From contig CAKUZB010000008.1 of the NCBI GenBank assembly GCA_934717745.1, positions 23,709 through 87,708 on the forward strand: 64,000 nt of DNA, written 5' to 3'. Below, in pieces: positions 15,701 through 25,365 of the stretch. A program made the position numbers and the translations under genes. Numbering within the stretch: the stretch's first letter is position 1; each line of letters begins with the position of its first letter. Source of the DNA: an uncultured Candidatus Melainabacteria bacterium (lineage in GTDB: Bacteria > Cyanobacteriota > Vampirovibrionia > Gastranaerophilales > Gastranaerophilaceae). Under the pieces are notes generated by a model. The model ran no database searches. It was given only the letters and a program-made list of their open reading frames with translations, and had not been told where the DNA came from.

Positions 15701-16756
15701 ATGACTTACTATAAAGGTTTAATCGACAAATACAGAGAATATTTACCAGTTAATGAAAATACTCCAATCGTAACATTAAACGAGGGAAACACTCCATTAA
15801 TAAAAGCAGATAACCTTGCAAACAAACTTGGTTTAGATGCGGAAATATACTTAAAATTTGAAGGTTCAAATCCAACAGGAAGTTTCAAAGACCGCGGAAT
15901 GACAATGGCAGTAACAAAAGCAAAAGAAGAAGGTTCAAATGCCATAATCTGTGCATCTACAGGTAACACAAGTGCTTCAGCAGCGGCTTACGGTGCTAGA
16001 GCAGGATTAAAAACTTACGTGCTTATACCAGACGGTTATATTGCACTGGGAAAATTATCTCAAGCAATGATGTATGGTGCTGAAATCATTGCAATTCAAG
16101 GAAATTTTGACCAAGCACTTGAAGTAGTAAGAAAAATTTCGGAAGAATACCCAATCACTCTTGTAAACTCAGTAAACCCATACCGAATTGAAGGTCAAAA
16201 AACAGGTGCATTCGAAATTTGCGACGCACTGGGTCAAGCACCTGATTACCATTTTATTCCGGTTGGTAATGCAGGAAACATTACAGCATACTGGAAAGGT
16301 TATAAAGAATATAAAGAAGTTGGAAAAATTGATAATTTACCAAAAATGATGGGCTTTGAAGCAGAAGGGGCTGCCGCAATTGTGCGTGGTGAAAGAATTA
16401 TGAATCCTGAAACAATTGCAACTGCAATTAGAATAGGTAATCCTGCAAGTTGGGAAAAAGCAGAAAATGCTAGAGATGAAAGCAAAGGAACAATTTCTTC
16501 TGTAACAGATGAAGAAATTATCGAAGCATATAAATTAATCGCAAGTTGTGAAGGTGTTTTAGCAGAACCTGCAAGTGCAGCATCAGTTGCCGGCTTAATC
16601 AAATGCAGAAACACAATAAAAACAGGATCAAAATGCGTTTGTATCTTAACAGGAAACGGCTTAAAAGACCCTGATAATGCGATTAAATATTCAGGTGCAG
16701 AAGTCAAAAAGACATCTTCTGACATAAAAGATATATTGAAAGTAATGACTTTTTAA
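15701..16756 (+). CDS. thrC: Threonine synthase
   Basis: PLP enzyme of 351 aa converting O-phosphohomoserine to threonine. The PLP lysine is in [12 protein letters not shown] (residues about 61-72), the substrate loop in [17 protein letters not shown], and the phosphate/PLP glycine loop in [14 protein letters not shown]. It ends with [13 protein letters not shown], the usual C-terminal signature of the short bacterial type. 11 nt after hom, with AAAGG as ribosome site. The thrB kinase that would supply its substrate is not in the window. Confidence 0.95.
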   Translation: MTYYKGLIDKYREYLPVNENTPIVTLNEGNTPLIKADNLANKLGLDAEIYLKFEGSNPTGSFKDRGMTMAVTKAKEEGSNAIICASTGNTSASAAAYGARAGLKTYVLIPDGYIALGKLSQAMMYGAEIIAIQGNFDQALEVVRKISEEYPITLVNSVNPYRIEGQKTGAFEICDALGQAPDYHFIPVGNAGNITAYWKGYKEYKEVGKIDNLPKMMGFEAEGAAAIVRGERIMNPETIATAIRIGNPASWEKAENARDESKGTISSVTDEEIIEAYKLIASCEGVLAEPASAASVAGLIKCRNTIKTGSKCVCILTGNGLKDPDNAIKYSGAEVKKTSSDIKDILKVMTF

Positions 16757-16948
16757 AGTCCACATTGAATTTTAATTATCCAATTCTCGTATTTAAAATT
16801 TTGAAAACAAATTTTATGTTTTTGGTAGAAGATTTTTTATAAATTTTGGCAAAAGTTTTAATGCAAATATAAAAAACAGGATACCGTTATCAAATAATAC
16901 CCAAAAGCATAACATACAATGCCGACAGTCAATTAAGTAGTACAAAAA
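16757..16948. other. Intergenic region between thrC and nrdG (converging)
   Basis: No terminator hairpin recognised. A 33-codon minus-strand frame (16814-16915) with a hydrophobic stretch FWVLFDNGILFFIFALKLL lies here, but it has no ribosome site and I do not call it. Confidence 0.3.
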
Positions 16949-17440
16949 TTAACTTTCGTGCAATACAATATTACCTGTTTCCAATGTTTTTTTCACATCA
17001 ATAATTCTTTGATTTGAACTACCAACCCAATGAAGATTGTTATCGTTTAATTTCTTTATAAATTCGCCGTCTACCAAAACGTCAATATTGTCAATTCCTT
17101 CCAAATTACAAATTTGTTCCCATCTGTATCCGGTATACAACCAAATTGTTTTTTCAGGTAATTGATTTTTTATTTTTTGAATTAATCTAAAAACTTCAGA
17201 ACGATTTTTTGGAAACAAAGGGTCGCCACCACTAAAAGTTATACCTGTAATTGCAGGTTTTGATAATGATTCAAAAAGTTCATTTTCTGCATCTTCATCA
17301 AACGGAATACCGCCATTTTCGTCCCAAGTAATAGGATTTTGACACTCCGGACACTTATGGTTACAACCTGCAACCCAAAGTACGGTTCTTAAACCGTCGC
17401 CATTAAGCATATCTTCTTTTGTAATATTGTGGTAATTCAT
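16949..17440 (-). CDS. nrdG: Anaerobic ribonucleotide reductase activating protein NrdG
   Basis: Radical-SAM activase of 163 aa that makes the glycyl radical on NrdD. The SAM/Fe-S motif CNHKCPEC is in VAGCNHKCPECQNPITWD (residues about 29-45), followed by GITFSGGDPLFPKNR, the family's GGDP loop, and WLYTGYRWEQI. Length and motifs are typical of NrdG. Encoded 209 bp downstream of nrdD on the same strand; a hairpin sits between them. Confidence 0.93.
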   Translation of the reverse strand: MNYHNITKEDMLNGDGLRTVLWVAGCNHKCPECQNPITWDENGGIPFDEDAENELFESLSKPAITGITFSGGDPLFPKNRSEVFRLIQKIKNQLPEKTIWLYTGYRWEQICNLEGIDNIDVLVDGEFIKKLNDNNLHWVGSSNQRIIDVKKTLETGNIVLHES

Positions 17441-17473
17441 TAATCTCTTTCCAATTTCTGTTTTGTTATAATT

Positions 17474-17502
17474 ATGGGTTTTGATTTTTAATCAAAACCC
17501 AT
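17474..17502 (-). other. Hairpin in the nrdD-nrdG spacer
   Basis: Perfect 13-bp stem ATGGGTTTTGATT / complement with a 3-nt loop, 34 nt before the nrdG start. It has no U-tract, so it is more likely an mRNA processing or stability element than a full terminator; partial attenuation is possible. Confidence 0.5.
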
Positions 17503-17649
17503 TAAATTTTGCTTGCGTTTCACATAACTTTAGTTTTGACGTTCCCATCCTCGCGTTAAACGCAACCGTTCACAATTAAAACGCAAATTCCAACCGTTTC
17601 CGTTTATAATTGTTCACCTTTCGCTTCGCTCATTGCTCTGCTCGGGTGG

Positions 17650-19908
17650 CTACATACTAACCCTATCTTTAATTTCTTCCATTTTTGCTTCGTTCAAGCG
17701 AGTATCACCTTTAACTCTTGAATATGACAAGTAGCCGTTCATTCTATCAATTTTTGTTAGGTTTTTGCTACCGCATTTTGGACAAACGTCCATATTCAAT
17801 TCTTGGTGTCCGCAATCATCGCAATATGAAAGAGATAAGTTAACACCTTCATAGAAACCTTTATCCATTGCTCTTTTGATTAAAGTTTCAATTGCTTTTG
17901 TGTTATATGAAACAGGATATTTTACATATTGAATTTTTCCACCATTTAAAAGTTCCCAGAAACGACCTTCTAAATCTTGTTTTTGTAAAGGTCCTATTTG
18001 TTCTGAAACGTGGCAGTGAAAACTATTTGAAACGTAACCTTTGTCTGAAACTTTTTCAACTACACCGTATTTTTTACGGAATTGTTTAACTTGCAAACCA
18101 CAAAGATTTTCAGCCGGAGTACCGTAAATTGCATATAAATTTCCGTCTTCTTCTTTGAATTGGTTTACTTTTTTGTTAATGTATTCCATAACTTCAAGTG
18201 CGAATTGTCCATCTTCTACAAGAGATTTTCCGTTATACAATTCTTGCAATTCATTCAATGCAGTAATACCGAATGATGCAGTTGAAGATTTCAATATTGG
18301 TTTAATTTTGTCATGTAATCCTAAATGTCCGCCGTAGAAACCACCTTCACAGAAACCTAAAGGATTGATTGACGCTCTCATTTCACCAAGGTAATCATAA
18401 GTTCTTTTGTGTAAACTTCTAATCATTTCCATGTAGTAATCTAAAACTTCATAGAAATCTTTACCTTCTTTTTGTGCTTTTGCATAAATCATTGGTAAGT
18501 GTAAACTGATAGCACCAATATTAAATCTACCAACGAAAACCGGAGAATCGTTTTCATCCGCAGGTTTCATTCCGCCTCTTTCATACCAAGGTGATAAGAA
18601 TGCTCTGCAACCCATTGGAGAAATAACTTTTTTATATTTTTTGTACATACTTGCAATGTAACCATCACCAGTCATTGATAACCAATCAGGGTACATTGAT
18701 TTTTTAGAACATTCAACGCCTGCGTTGAATAATTCTTCTAATTCACCGCCGTTTCCATGTAAGTTTTCGTCATATAAGAATACAATTTTAGGGAATAGTA
18801 CAGGTTTTTTGTAACCTTTTTTACCTTGTCCTTCTTCTCTAACTCTTAGCATCATTTTTGATGCCATTTTTTCAAATCTTTCAGTACCTAAGCCCATTGA
18901 CATAGTGATGAATGGATAATCACCACGACTTGAAGCAACAGTGTTAAATTTGTATTCCCAACCTTGGAAACCATCGTGGAAATCTTTTTCAACATCTTTT
19001 AATGCTTCTTCGTCTGCTTTTTCAGGACTTACACCCATATCAATATATCTTTGATAATTTTTATCAAAAGTTTTTTGTGCAAACGGTGCTAAAATTTTAT
19101 CAACTTCTGGAACTGTAAAACCGCCATATTGTTGACTTGCCGCAGCCATTACAATATCGCCAATTACATCAAAAGCAACTTCCAATGTCTTTGGTTCGTT
19201 GTACCAAAGATTACCCATTTCAAAGCCGTCTTTTAATACGCTTGCAACATCAAATAAACAACAGTTCATTGTATCACGTCTTGCAGACATATCGTGAATA
19301 TAGATATAACCATCACGAGTTGCTTGTAATTCCGGAACTGTTAAAAAGAATTTTTTGTATAATTCTTTATTCAATTGATTGAAGATTAAAGAACGTTTTG
19401 TTGAAACTAAAGCAGAATCTGCGTTTGAGTTTTCTTTATCTCCAATGTACATAATTCTTTGACTTTCTTGATATACTTTATCAAGCATATTTACAAAATC
19501 AATTTTATAATCTCTGTAATTTCTGTAACTTTTAGCAACTTTTGGATTGATACTTTCCAAAACATTTTCAACAATGCAGTGCATTTTAAAAATTTCGATT
19601 TCGTTTTGACGTGTTTCCAAAACGCTTAAATTTACACGATTGCAAAGTTGTTCAATTTCTTTTTCTGAAAATTCAACAAGCATTCTTGCTGCTGATTTTT
19701 TAACTGCGTTTACAACTTTTTCAACATTATAATCTTCTTTAGTGCCATCTTTTTTAATAATTTTAACATTATTAACTGCGATTTTTGAAACAAAATCAAC
19801 AATTTTAAGGTTTTTTGTAGAATTTAAAGATGCTGGTTTAGTTACTGCTGAAGTTACATTAACTTCTTCTTTAATTTTTACAACTTTTCCATTTTCTAAC
19901 TGTGGCAT
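17650..19908 (-). CDS. nrdD: Anaerobic (class III) ribonucleoside-triphosphate reductase NrdD
   Basis: Oxygen-sensitive glycyl-radical reductase that makes dNTPs from NTPs with formate. 752 aa. After a 45-residue leader an ATP-cone (residues about 49-135, VKIIKKDGTKEDYNVEKVVNAVKKSAARM) gives allosteric control. The barrel contains MNCCLFDV and GFTVPEVDKILAPF. The C-terminal zinc site is CDDCGHQE...CPKCGSKN and the radical loop RMNGYLSYSR lies just after it. Ribosome site AAGGAGA. Its presence implies DNA synthesis under anaerobiosis. Confidence 0.95.
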   Translation of the reverse strand: MPQLENGKVVKIKEEVNVTSAVTKPASLNSTKNLKIVDFVSKIAVNNVKIIKKDGTKEDYNVEKVVNAVKKSAARMLVEFSEKEIEQLCNRVNLSVLETRQNEIEIFKMHCIVENVLESINPKVAKSYRNYRDYKIDFVNMLDKVYQESQRIMYIGDKENSNADSALVSTKRSLIFNQLNKELYKKFFLTVPELQATRDGYIYIHDMSARRDTMNCCLFDVASVLKDGFEMGNLWYNEPKTLEVAFDVIGDIVMAAASQQYGGFTVPEVDKILAPFAQKTFDKNYQRYIDMGVSPEKADEEALKDVEKDFHDGFQGWEYKFNTVASSRGDYPFITMSMGLGTERFEKMASKMMLRVREEGQGKKGYKKPVLFPKIVFLYDENLHGNGGELEELFNAGVECSKKSMYPDWLSMTGDGYIASMYKKYKKVISPMGCRAFLSPWYERGGMKPADENDSPVFVGRFNIGAISLHLPMIYAKAQKEGKDFYEVLDYYMEMIRSLHKRTYDYLGEMRASINPLGFCEGGFYGGHLGLHDKIKPILKSSTASFGITALNELQELYNGKSLVEDGQFALEVMEYINKKVNQFKEEDGNLYAIYGTPAENLCGLQVKQFRKKYGVVEKVSDKGYVSNSFHCHVSEQIGPLQKQDLEGRFWELLNGGKIQYVKYPVSYNTKAIETLIKRAMDKGFYEGVNLSLSYCDDCGHQELNMDVCPKCGSKNLTKIDRMNGYLSYSRVKGDTRLNEAKMEEIKDRVSM

Positions 19909-20375
19909 TTAAAATCTCCTTTTTTGTATAAAAATGCAGAAATAGGATAAATTTTACTGTATATTTTAATTCCCGAATTCCTGTCCCAAGGTTCAATTTA
20001 CTTCTAAATAAGTTAGGTTTAAAAACCTGTGATTTATTACACACTTCTTTTCTTATTTATTTTATTATTATACATTAAATTTTAAAAGCATGGAATATTT
20101 ATTACAGAAAATAATACATTTAAATTATAAAAATTTATAAAAATTGCCCATAAGATTAATCTATAAACGATTTACTCCAACTATACATTTCGTTATGATA
20201 TTTTACATACTTAACTAAAGTTAAATAAAATTTACATAACATTATTATTGAAGTTAAAATTTAATAAAAGTTCCTGCAAAAAGACTTTTTAATCAAATCT
20301 TCCTTTTTTATACTTTTGTAATTTAACACTTAGTACAAGATTAAATTAACTATGAGATGGAGATTAAAGTATAAA
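19909..20375. other. 467-bp gap upstream of nrdD
   Basis: Very AT-rich. No ORF with a ribosome site and no tRNA. The part nearest nrdD (19920-20060) contains short inverted segments (GGTTTTTAAACC near 20027) and could be a regulatory leader, but I recognise no riboswitch family and no clear NrdR box. The left border of the accessory island probably lies here. Confidence 0.4.
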
Positions 20376-20849
20376 TTATTTTTTATTTATAGTTTGTTCT
20401 TGTTTATTGATATTGTTTGCATATTCTAGGATATTTATTTTTTTATTTAATTCGGAAATTTCTTTTGATTGAGCTTCTATTATTTTGTTATTATTATCCA
20501 ATTTTTCCATAATATTATTAAATTTATTATCCAAATTTGTACTATATAATCTAAATATACACGCAATAATCGATATAACAATAGTTCCAACTATTCCAAG
20601 AACCCATTTGTACTTCTCAAGTTTTTTAAATATTGGTTGCTGTATTTCAGCTTTTAATTCATCCACATTTTGTTCTAATTGTTTCATTCTGTATTCTATT
20701 AATTCATAATTAATTTTGTTTGAATATGAAGAAGAAGTATTCACTTCAAAACCAACATCTTTTTGTAACATTGAAGATGTTGTATCAGAATACCCGTTGA
20801 TATTTTCTTGTGTATTTGGAATTAATTCATTCTTCTTTCTTGCCATCAT
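20376..20849 (-). CDS. Single-pass membrane coiled-coil protein, unknown function
   Basis: 157 aa. A polar N-terminal third is followed by a helix with heptad character (YELIEYRMKQLEQNVDELKAEI), one membrane span (residues about 87-108, WVLGIVGTIVISIIACIFRLYS) and a C-terminal coiled coil (LDNKFNNIMEKLDNNNKIIEAQSKEISELNKKINILE). No enzyme motif. It overlaps the stop of the preceding gene by 23 nt, so the two are translated together. The pairing of a soluble partner with a membrane coiled-coil protein in a defence-rich region is suggestive, but no family is recognised. Confidence 0.65.
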   Translation of the reverse strand: MMARKKNELIPNTQENINGYSDTTSSMLQKDVGFEVNTSSSYSNKINYELIEYRMKQLEQNVDELKAEIQQPIFKKLEKYKWVLGIVGTIVISIIACIFRLYSTNLDNKFNNIMEKLDNNNKIIEAQSKEISELNKKINILEYANNINKQEQTINKK

Positions 20850-21558
20850 TCATTGCCAATATGTTATTACATTCTTCACTAAAAATTGGAAAATATTTTG
20901 TATCAATATTATCTGTAATATTGTTAATCTTATTGATTTTTTCCTGTGTTCGACCTAAAGAGATATCAAAATGAAGATTAGCATCAATTTGATATATTCT
21001 GTCTTCATTTGTATCATCTCCACCAGATTTTTTTCTTATTTTATATGTTGCTACACAATCATCTAATTGCAATAACAAAGTTAATTGAAATGCAATGTTT
21101 TTTTTGAAATTAGGTAAATATTTTTCAATATCATTATTAAGTATTTTTAGTTTTTTATCTCCAAGGTTATATAGAGAAATAAAGTTCAATCCCATTGCTT
21201 TAATATCAGACATCTTTATATCTATAAAATCTTTGATAGTATCTTTTAAGAGCTTTATACTGTCCTCATTAACTTTTTGAACTTCAAATGAAATATTTTT
21301 ATCAATATCATTATATGTTAATCTTAAATTTTTGTTTTCATCTTCATAATTTACAATAGGTATTACTCCTTGCATTTGCTGAACAATATTTGGAGGAATA
21401 TTACCAATAGGAGTTTTTATGTCAGGTAAAATTTTGTTTAATCCATATTTTTGCATGTATATTTTTGAGTTATCATCATTCTCAAATTCTACATTAGAAT
21501 TAAATAAATAATTTGTAACTACTACTACTATGTGCTGCTCAATAGCATTAAATGTCAT
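20827..21558 (-). CDS. Soluble protein of unknown function, partner of the membrane coiled-coil gene
   Basis: 243 aa, no signal peptide or membrane segment. The N terminus (MTFNAIEQHIVVVVTNYLF) looks like a helix-strand start. The middle alternates charged strands (LRLTYNDIDKNISFEVQKV) and helices (SIKLLKDTIKDFIDIKMSDIKAMGLNFIS), and the C-terminal half ends with an acidic/lysine tail. I do not recognise a family and see no nuclease or ATPase motif. AAGGAG precedes the ATG. It is the first gene of a two-gene unit and strongly AT-rich like the rest of the island. Confidence 0.65.
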   Translation of the reverse strand: MTFNAIEQHIVVVVTNYLFNSNVEFENDDNSKIYMQKYGLNKILPDIKTPIGNIPPNIVQQMQGVIPIVNYEDENKNLRLTYNDIDKNISFEVQKVNEDSIKLLKDTIKDFIDIKMSDIKAMGLNFISLYNLGDKKLKILNNDIEKYLPNFKKNIAFQLTLLLQLDDCVATYKIRKKSGGDDTNEDRIYQIDANLHFDISLGRTQEKINKINNITDNIDTKYFPIFSEECNNILAMNDGKKEE

Positions 21559-21745
21559 GTCTATCTCCTTAAAAATTCGTATATTTTTATTTTATATGAT
21601 AATGTATGAATTACATAAGTAATATTAAGTATTATTAATTATATATGCAATTAAAATTAAAAATATAAATTACAAACTTGAAATATCATACTATTTTGGT
21701 GCAATATGAGTAATAATTATTTTTCAGTCGAAAGGATTATTAAAA
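21559..21745. other. Divergent intergenic region within the island
   Basis: AT-rich spacer between the 243-aa gene and the frameshifted membrane gene. Contains their ribosome sites; no distinct promoter or hairpin could be assigned. Confidence 0.3.
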
Positions 21746-22278
21746 ATGTGTATAAATTTTTATAATATAACTGTTTCACCATGGTTTCCTTGTTTAACTT
21801 CATTAATAGGAACTATCGTTGAGGGGTGATTTTATTAATATCAACTTTGATAATTACAAGTAGAACTCATAAACATAATTTTGAAATACTTGATAAAAAA
21901 CAAAATATAGAGGCGGAAGCAATTACTAATGCCTTAATCACAGAACTACAGGCTCTGAAAATTATTTTTGAACATGAATTTGTGCCAAAAATATGTAATA
22001 CTGATGAATATTTGAATTATGAGTATTCAGTAGGAACAGATTATTTCTCTGTATTTAATTCAAATACTTCCAATATTGGCAAAATCAAAAATGGAGAACT
22101 TAGAACATGTATAATCAATTTATATGTAACAGCAAAATTCTTTTTAGATTCTATTGTTACAAATAACAATATCTTATCAGATTATGAAAAAGACTATGAT
22201 GAAATTCATAGCATATCTTCTGCGGAAACAGATCCTTTTGCTGTTCCAAAAGATAAGGAGAATTTAGATTTTGTATAG
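21746..22278 (+). pseudogene. Frameshifted membrane protein gene of unknown function
   Basis: Two overlapping frames read as one protein if a single base is missing in a GGGG run. ATG 21746 with AAAGGA upstream gives 27 codons ending TSLIGTIVEG, then TGA at 21827-21829. The -1 frame continues VILLISTLIITSRTHKHNFEILDKK without interruption to 22278. Joined, this gives one membrane span (LTSLIGTIVEG-VILLISTLII) followed by a soluble charged tail of about 130 aa. The GTG at 21826 directly after an in-frame stop is an unlikely natural start. Indel decay or sequencing error fits best; programmed slippage is less likely as no standard heptamer is present. Confidence 0.55.
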
Positions 22279-22399
22279 GAACGCTAAAAAAAATCCAAAG
22301 AAGAAAATTTATTACCTACTTGTGAAAAATTGTTGCATTTATTCGATTGTTTAGATAACGTATTAACAAAAATTTAAATTTAAAGATATTTAAATTTCA

Positions 22400-22855
22400 T
22401 TGTACCAGCAACTTATTGGCGATGATGACAAAGAACATTTTAGTAAATTATTTCAACCAGATTTCTTTGATTTAATTATCGTAGATGAGTGTCATAGGGG
22501 TTCTGCAAAAGAAGAAAGTCGTTGGAGAAGAATTCTTGATTATTTTTCCTCTGCTACTCAGATTGGTATGACTGCAACACCAAAAGAAACAAAATATGCA
22601 TCAAATTTAAGTTATTTTGGTGAACCTGTTTATACTTATAGATTAAAAGAAGGTATAGACGATGGCTTTCTTGCACCATTTAAAGCAATAAATGTAAAAA
22701 CTGATATTGGTGAAGTGTGGAGACCTAAAAATAGTCAATGTGATATTGACGGGAATTTAATTGAAGATAGAATTTACACAAACAGCGATTGGAACACTAA
22801 TTCCGATCTTTGTGTCGGTTTCGTATCAATTGAAAATTTTACAAAATTTGGTTAA
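22400..22855 (+). pseudogene. Fragment of type I restriction enzyme HsdR (helicase motifs II-III)
   Basis: About 150 codons of the SF2 motor domain of an EcoR124/EcoEI-type R subunit. FDLIIVDECHRGSAKEESRWRRIL carries motif II (DECH), and QIGMTATPKET carries motif III (TATP). YFGEPVYTYRLKEGIDDGFLAPFKAINV and IEDRIYTNSDW are typical HsdR sequence after it. The nuclease domain, motif I and the C-terminal half are missing on both sides (full-length about 800-1000 aa), and the last 20 residues diverge. No HsdM or HsdS gene is nearby. It is a decayed remnant and evidence that a type I system once stood here. Confidence 0.8.
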
Positions 22856-23044
22856 ATTTCAAAATGTGCGTAACCGAAATTCTCAAACTGGCTGAAATTA
22901 TCAAATAAGGCTAAAATACAAAAATACGTTGATTGTAAAATAACATAAGGAACCAGAAAAAGTAACAGAAATTTTCAGAAAATTTAATTTGTGCAACTAT
23001 AATTAACTTTATAAATTCTTTCAGTATTTAATAATATATGAAAT

Positions 23045-25264
23045 TTAAATAAATGTTTTTTCTAAAAATGAATATTGGTCTGGGTCAACCATTTTTACAA
23101 ATTCTAATACTGCTTCTGCTGTATTTTTAATACTACCATTATTAATTACTTCATTAGTAATATATGTATGACTTTCTTCATTAACTGTTTTATATACCGC
23201 TTGTAATAATGTTTCGTTAGTTTTATATTCAGTTTTTAAATCAACAATCTGCAATATTCTAGTCCTTAAGTCACATTTTGTTGGATTTTTATAGGTTGCA
23301 AAAATTTCAAGAAAACGTCTTAAGAAATGTCCTATTATATAGTCATCCTCATTGGAATTATCTATATATTTTTTTATCTGATTGAATAAAAATGTGTATT
23401 CGGACTTTTGTTGTAATATACTTTTAGAAAAATTCTCAATAACTGAATCGTCTCTATTTCTTTTAACATAATAAACTCCGATGTGTTTTTCATCTCTTTC
23501 TGTAAGTAATCTAAAAAGGTGATAATTATGTGTAGAAATAAATAATTGCTTGTATTTTCTTTTGTTATCTTCATGTCGAAGTCTATCTATTTCAGCAAAT
23601 ACAGCGTAAATATGGTTGTTATCCAAACTTGATATAGGGTCATCTATATACAAGATTATTTCACCATATTTATCTACTAAGTCTTTAGACTCAAGACTTG
23701 CTAAAAAGTGAGCAAATGATATTGCTGTTTTTTCACCTTCACTTAAATGGTGAGCAGGTTTACCATTTCTCTTGAGTATATATTTTTCGGTTTCGATAGG
23801 CGATTTTTGTGCTAGCTCAATTTCAGTTTTTCCCATGAATAGTCTTTTTAAGATTGTATTTACCTTTTCTGCCCCTGCTACACTTTCCGAAATTTGAGAT
23901 TCTAATGCTTTTTTCTCTTTTTCTTTTTCTTCAATTTCTTTTGTTGTTTTTTCAATTCCTATTACCGAATCATTTATTGCTTTTTCTGCACTGATATAAT
24001 CTTTTCCTACGATTATTTCAGCTACATAGTGCCTGCATAATTCTTCTAGTGCTGCGTCTTTCTGTTTATCAAAATTCTCATTAAATGTATTGTGTTCTTT
24101 AATAACACCATCATTAATTTTTTTAATTTGAGAATTAAGAGTTGTAAAATCATAATCTATATCACAGTTGAGGGGGTGTGTTACAGATTTCAATTTATTA
24201 CTTAAAAGTTGTTGTATTTGTTGGACAACTTTATTATATTGCTTACGCAAATCTTCAAGATGTTCCTTATCTTTAAGATATTTATTTTCAAATTGTTCAT
24301 AGAATTTAGTAGTATCGGGTAGAATATCATTAAAAGAGGATATTGGCTTTATGTTATTTTGTTGCATTTCGATTTTTGTTATAAAATCATTATACGTTTT
24401 ATCAAAATGTGCATTGAGTTCATTTATAATAATTTCATCTAATGGTCGTCCACAATAAAAACAAACATCAGTATTATTATGCAAAGTTAAACCTTCTCTT
24501 ACCCATTTTTCGGCTTCTTTATTATTTGATAATCGAGTTAAAGGAGCAGTAATATTAACAGTTTCATTTAGTAACTCTTTTAATTTTTCAATGTCAATTT
24601 CTGGTAAAAATGGTATTTGTTCAATGTTTTCTTTGTTTTTTTCTGCAATAGCAACACTTCTTTTATTACATAATTCATCATCATTCTCTATTATATGAGT
24701 TTCAATAGAATTTTCTTCCTTGAGTTTTCTTTCATAACTTAGGAATGTGCTTGCTGTAAATGTACAATGTAAATTTTCTTTAATCTTACGAGATTCTTTT
24801 GATCGTCTATCTTCTAAATAAGTTTTATTTTCTGCTTGTTGGTTTTTAAATTTATTAATATTTACAATGCTAGACCTTATTTCTCCTGTAAGTTGTTCAA
24901 TTTTATTCATTGTTTCTTGTGCATTATCAGCTAAAACTAAAATATTACTTGCTCCAGTATCTTTAAAAAATAAATTATCTTCAACATAATCAGAATTAAA
25001 TACTTTTGTTTGTAAATTATTTCTATCAGTTTCTGAATTTGGGCTTAAGTTACTACCATCAGTTTTTTCCAAAGTAAAATCAAATCCATCATCATAATAT
25101 TCAGGTATTTTTTTGTTATCAAAAACCATAAAAGCTCTCGATAAGGTTGTTTTCCCAGAATAATTCCAACCATATAGTACATTGAAGCGTTTAAAATCAT
25201 CAACCCCATTAAAGTTAAAGTTATTAAAACGTCCTAGCTTATTAATTAAAATCTTTTTTATCAT
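23045..25264 (-). CDS. Zinc-hook AAA/ABC-type ATPase, RloC/PrrC-like (candidate anticodon nuclease)
   Basis: 739 aa, AAA_13/SMC-like. Walker A GWNYSGKTT at residues 32-40; long coiled coils (about 120-260 and 280-470) around a CFYCG zinc-hook motif near residue 270; ABC signature HLSEGEKTAISFAHFL near 508; Walker B ILYIDDPISSLDNNH near 541. This layout matches RloC, a DNA-damage-responsive tRNA anticodon nuclease, and its relative PrrC. In the C-terminal part, RRFLE (about 650) and ESH (about 696) resemble the Arg-x3-Glu...His nuclease triad, but spacing differs from PrrC, so nuclease activity is inference. PrrC lives inside type I restriction loci, and an hsdR fragment lies 190 bp away here. 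Confidence 0.7.
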   Translation of the reverse strand: MIKKILINKLGRFNNFNFNGVDDFKRFNVLYGWNYSGKTTLSRAFMVFDNKKIPEYYDDGFDFTLEKTDGSNLSPNSETDRNNLQTKVFNSDYVEDNLFFKDTGASNILVLADNAQETMNKIEQLTGEIRSSIVNINKFKNQQAENKTYLEDRRSKESRKIKENLHCTFTASTFLSYERKLKEENSIETHIIENDDELCNKRSVAIAEKNKENIEQIPFLPEIDIEKLKELLNETVNITAPLTRLSNNKEAEKWVREGLTLHNNTDVCFYCGRPLDEIIINELNAHFDKTYNDFITKIEMQQNNIKPISSFNDILPDTTKFYEQFENKYLKDKEHLEDLRKQYNKVVQQIQQLLSNKLKSVTHPLNCDIDYDFTTLNSQIKKINDGVIKEHNTFNENFDKQKDAALEELCRHYVAEIIVGKDYISAEKAINDSVIGIEKTTKEIEEKEKEKKALESQISESVAGAEKVNTILKRLFMGKTEIELAQKSPIETEKYILKRNGKPAHHLSEGEKTAISFAHFLASLESKDLVDKYGEIILYIDDPISSLDNNHIYAVFAEIDRLRHEDNKRKYKQLFISTHNYHLFRLLTERDEKHIGVYYVKRNRDDSVIENFSKSILQQKSEYTFLFNQIKKYIDNSNEDDYIIGHFLRRFLEIFATYKNPTKCDLRTRILQIVDLKTEYKTNETLLQAVYKTVNEESHTYITNEVINNGSIKNTAEAVLEFVKMVDPDQYSFLEKTFI

Positions 25265-25330
25265 AGCGACTCCTGTTATTTTTATTCTATAACAAACATT
25301 TTATATGGATCTTAATCTATCTTCACGTTA

Positions 25331-25359
25331 TTGCTATAGGATTATGTTTGGATTACAAT
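25331..25359 (+). promoter_or_regulatory. Leaderless promoter of the restriction-modification operon
   Basis: TTGCTA (25331-25336), 17-bp spacer, TACAAT (25354-25359), 6 nt to the ATG at 25366. It excludes the TTG at 25348 as start. Confidence 0.6.
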
Positions 25360-25365
25360 CTGTTT

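Noticed and set aside
16814..16915. 33-codon hydrophobic minus-strand frame after nrdG
   Set aside because: No ribosome site or promoter; too short to separate from chance in AT-rich DNA.
22950..22970. AAAAGTAACA near 22957 as left end of the Mu-like element
   Set aside because: It matches 10 bases of the proposed right end but lacks a TG terminus, lacks the GTTCCGTTT array, and the flanking DNA does not continue the J-domain gene.
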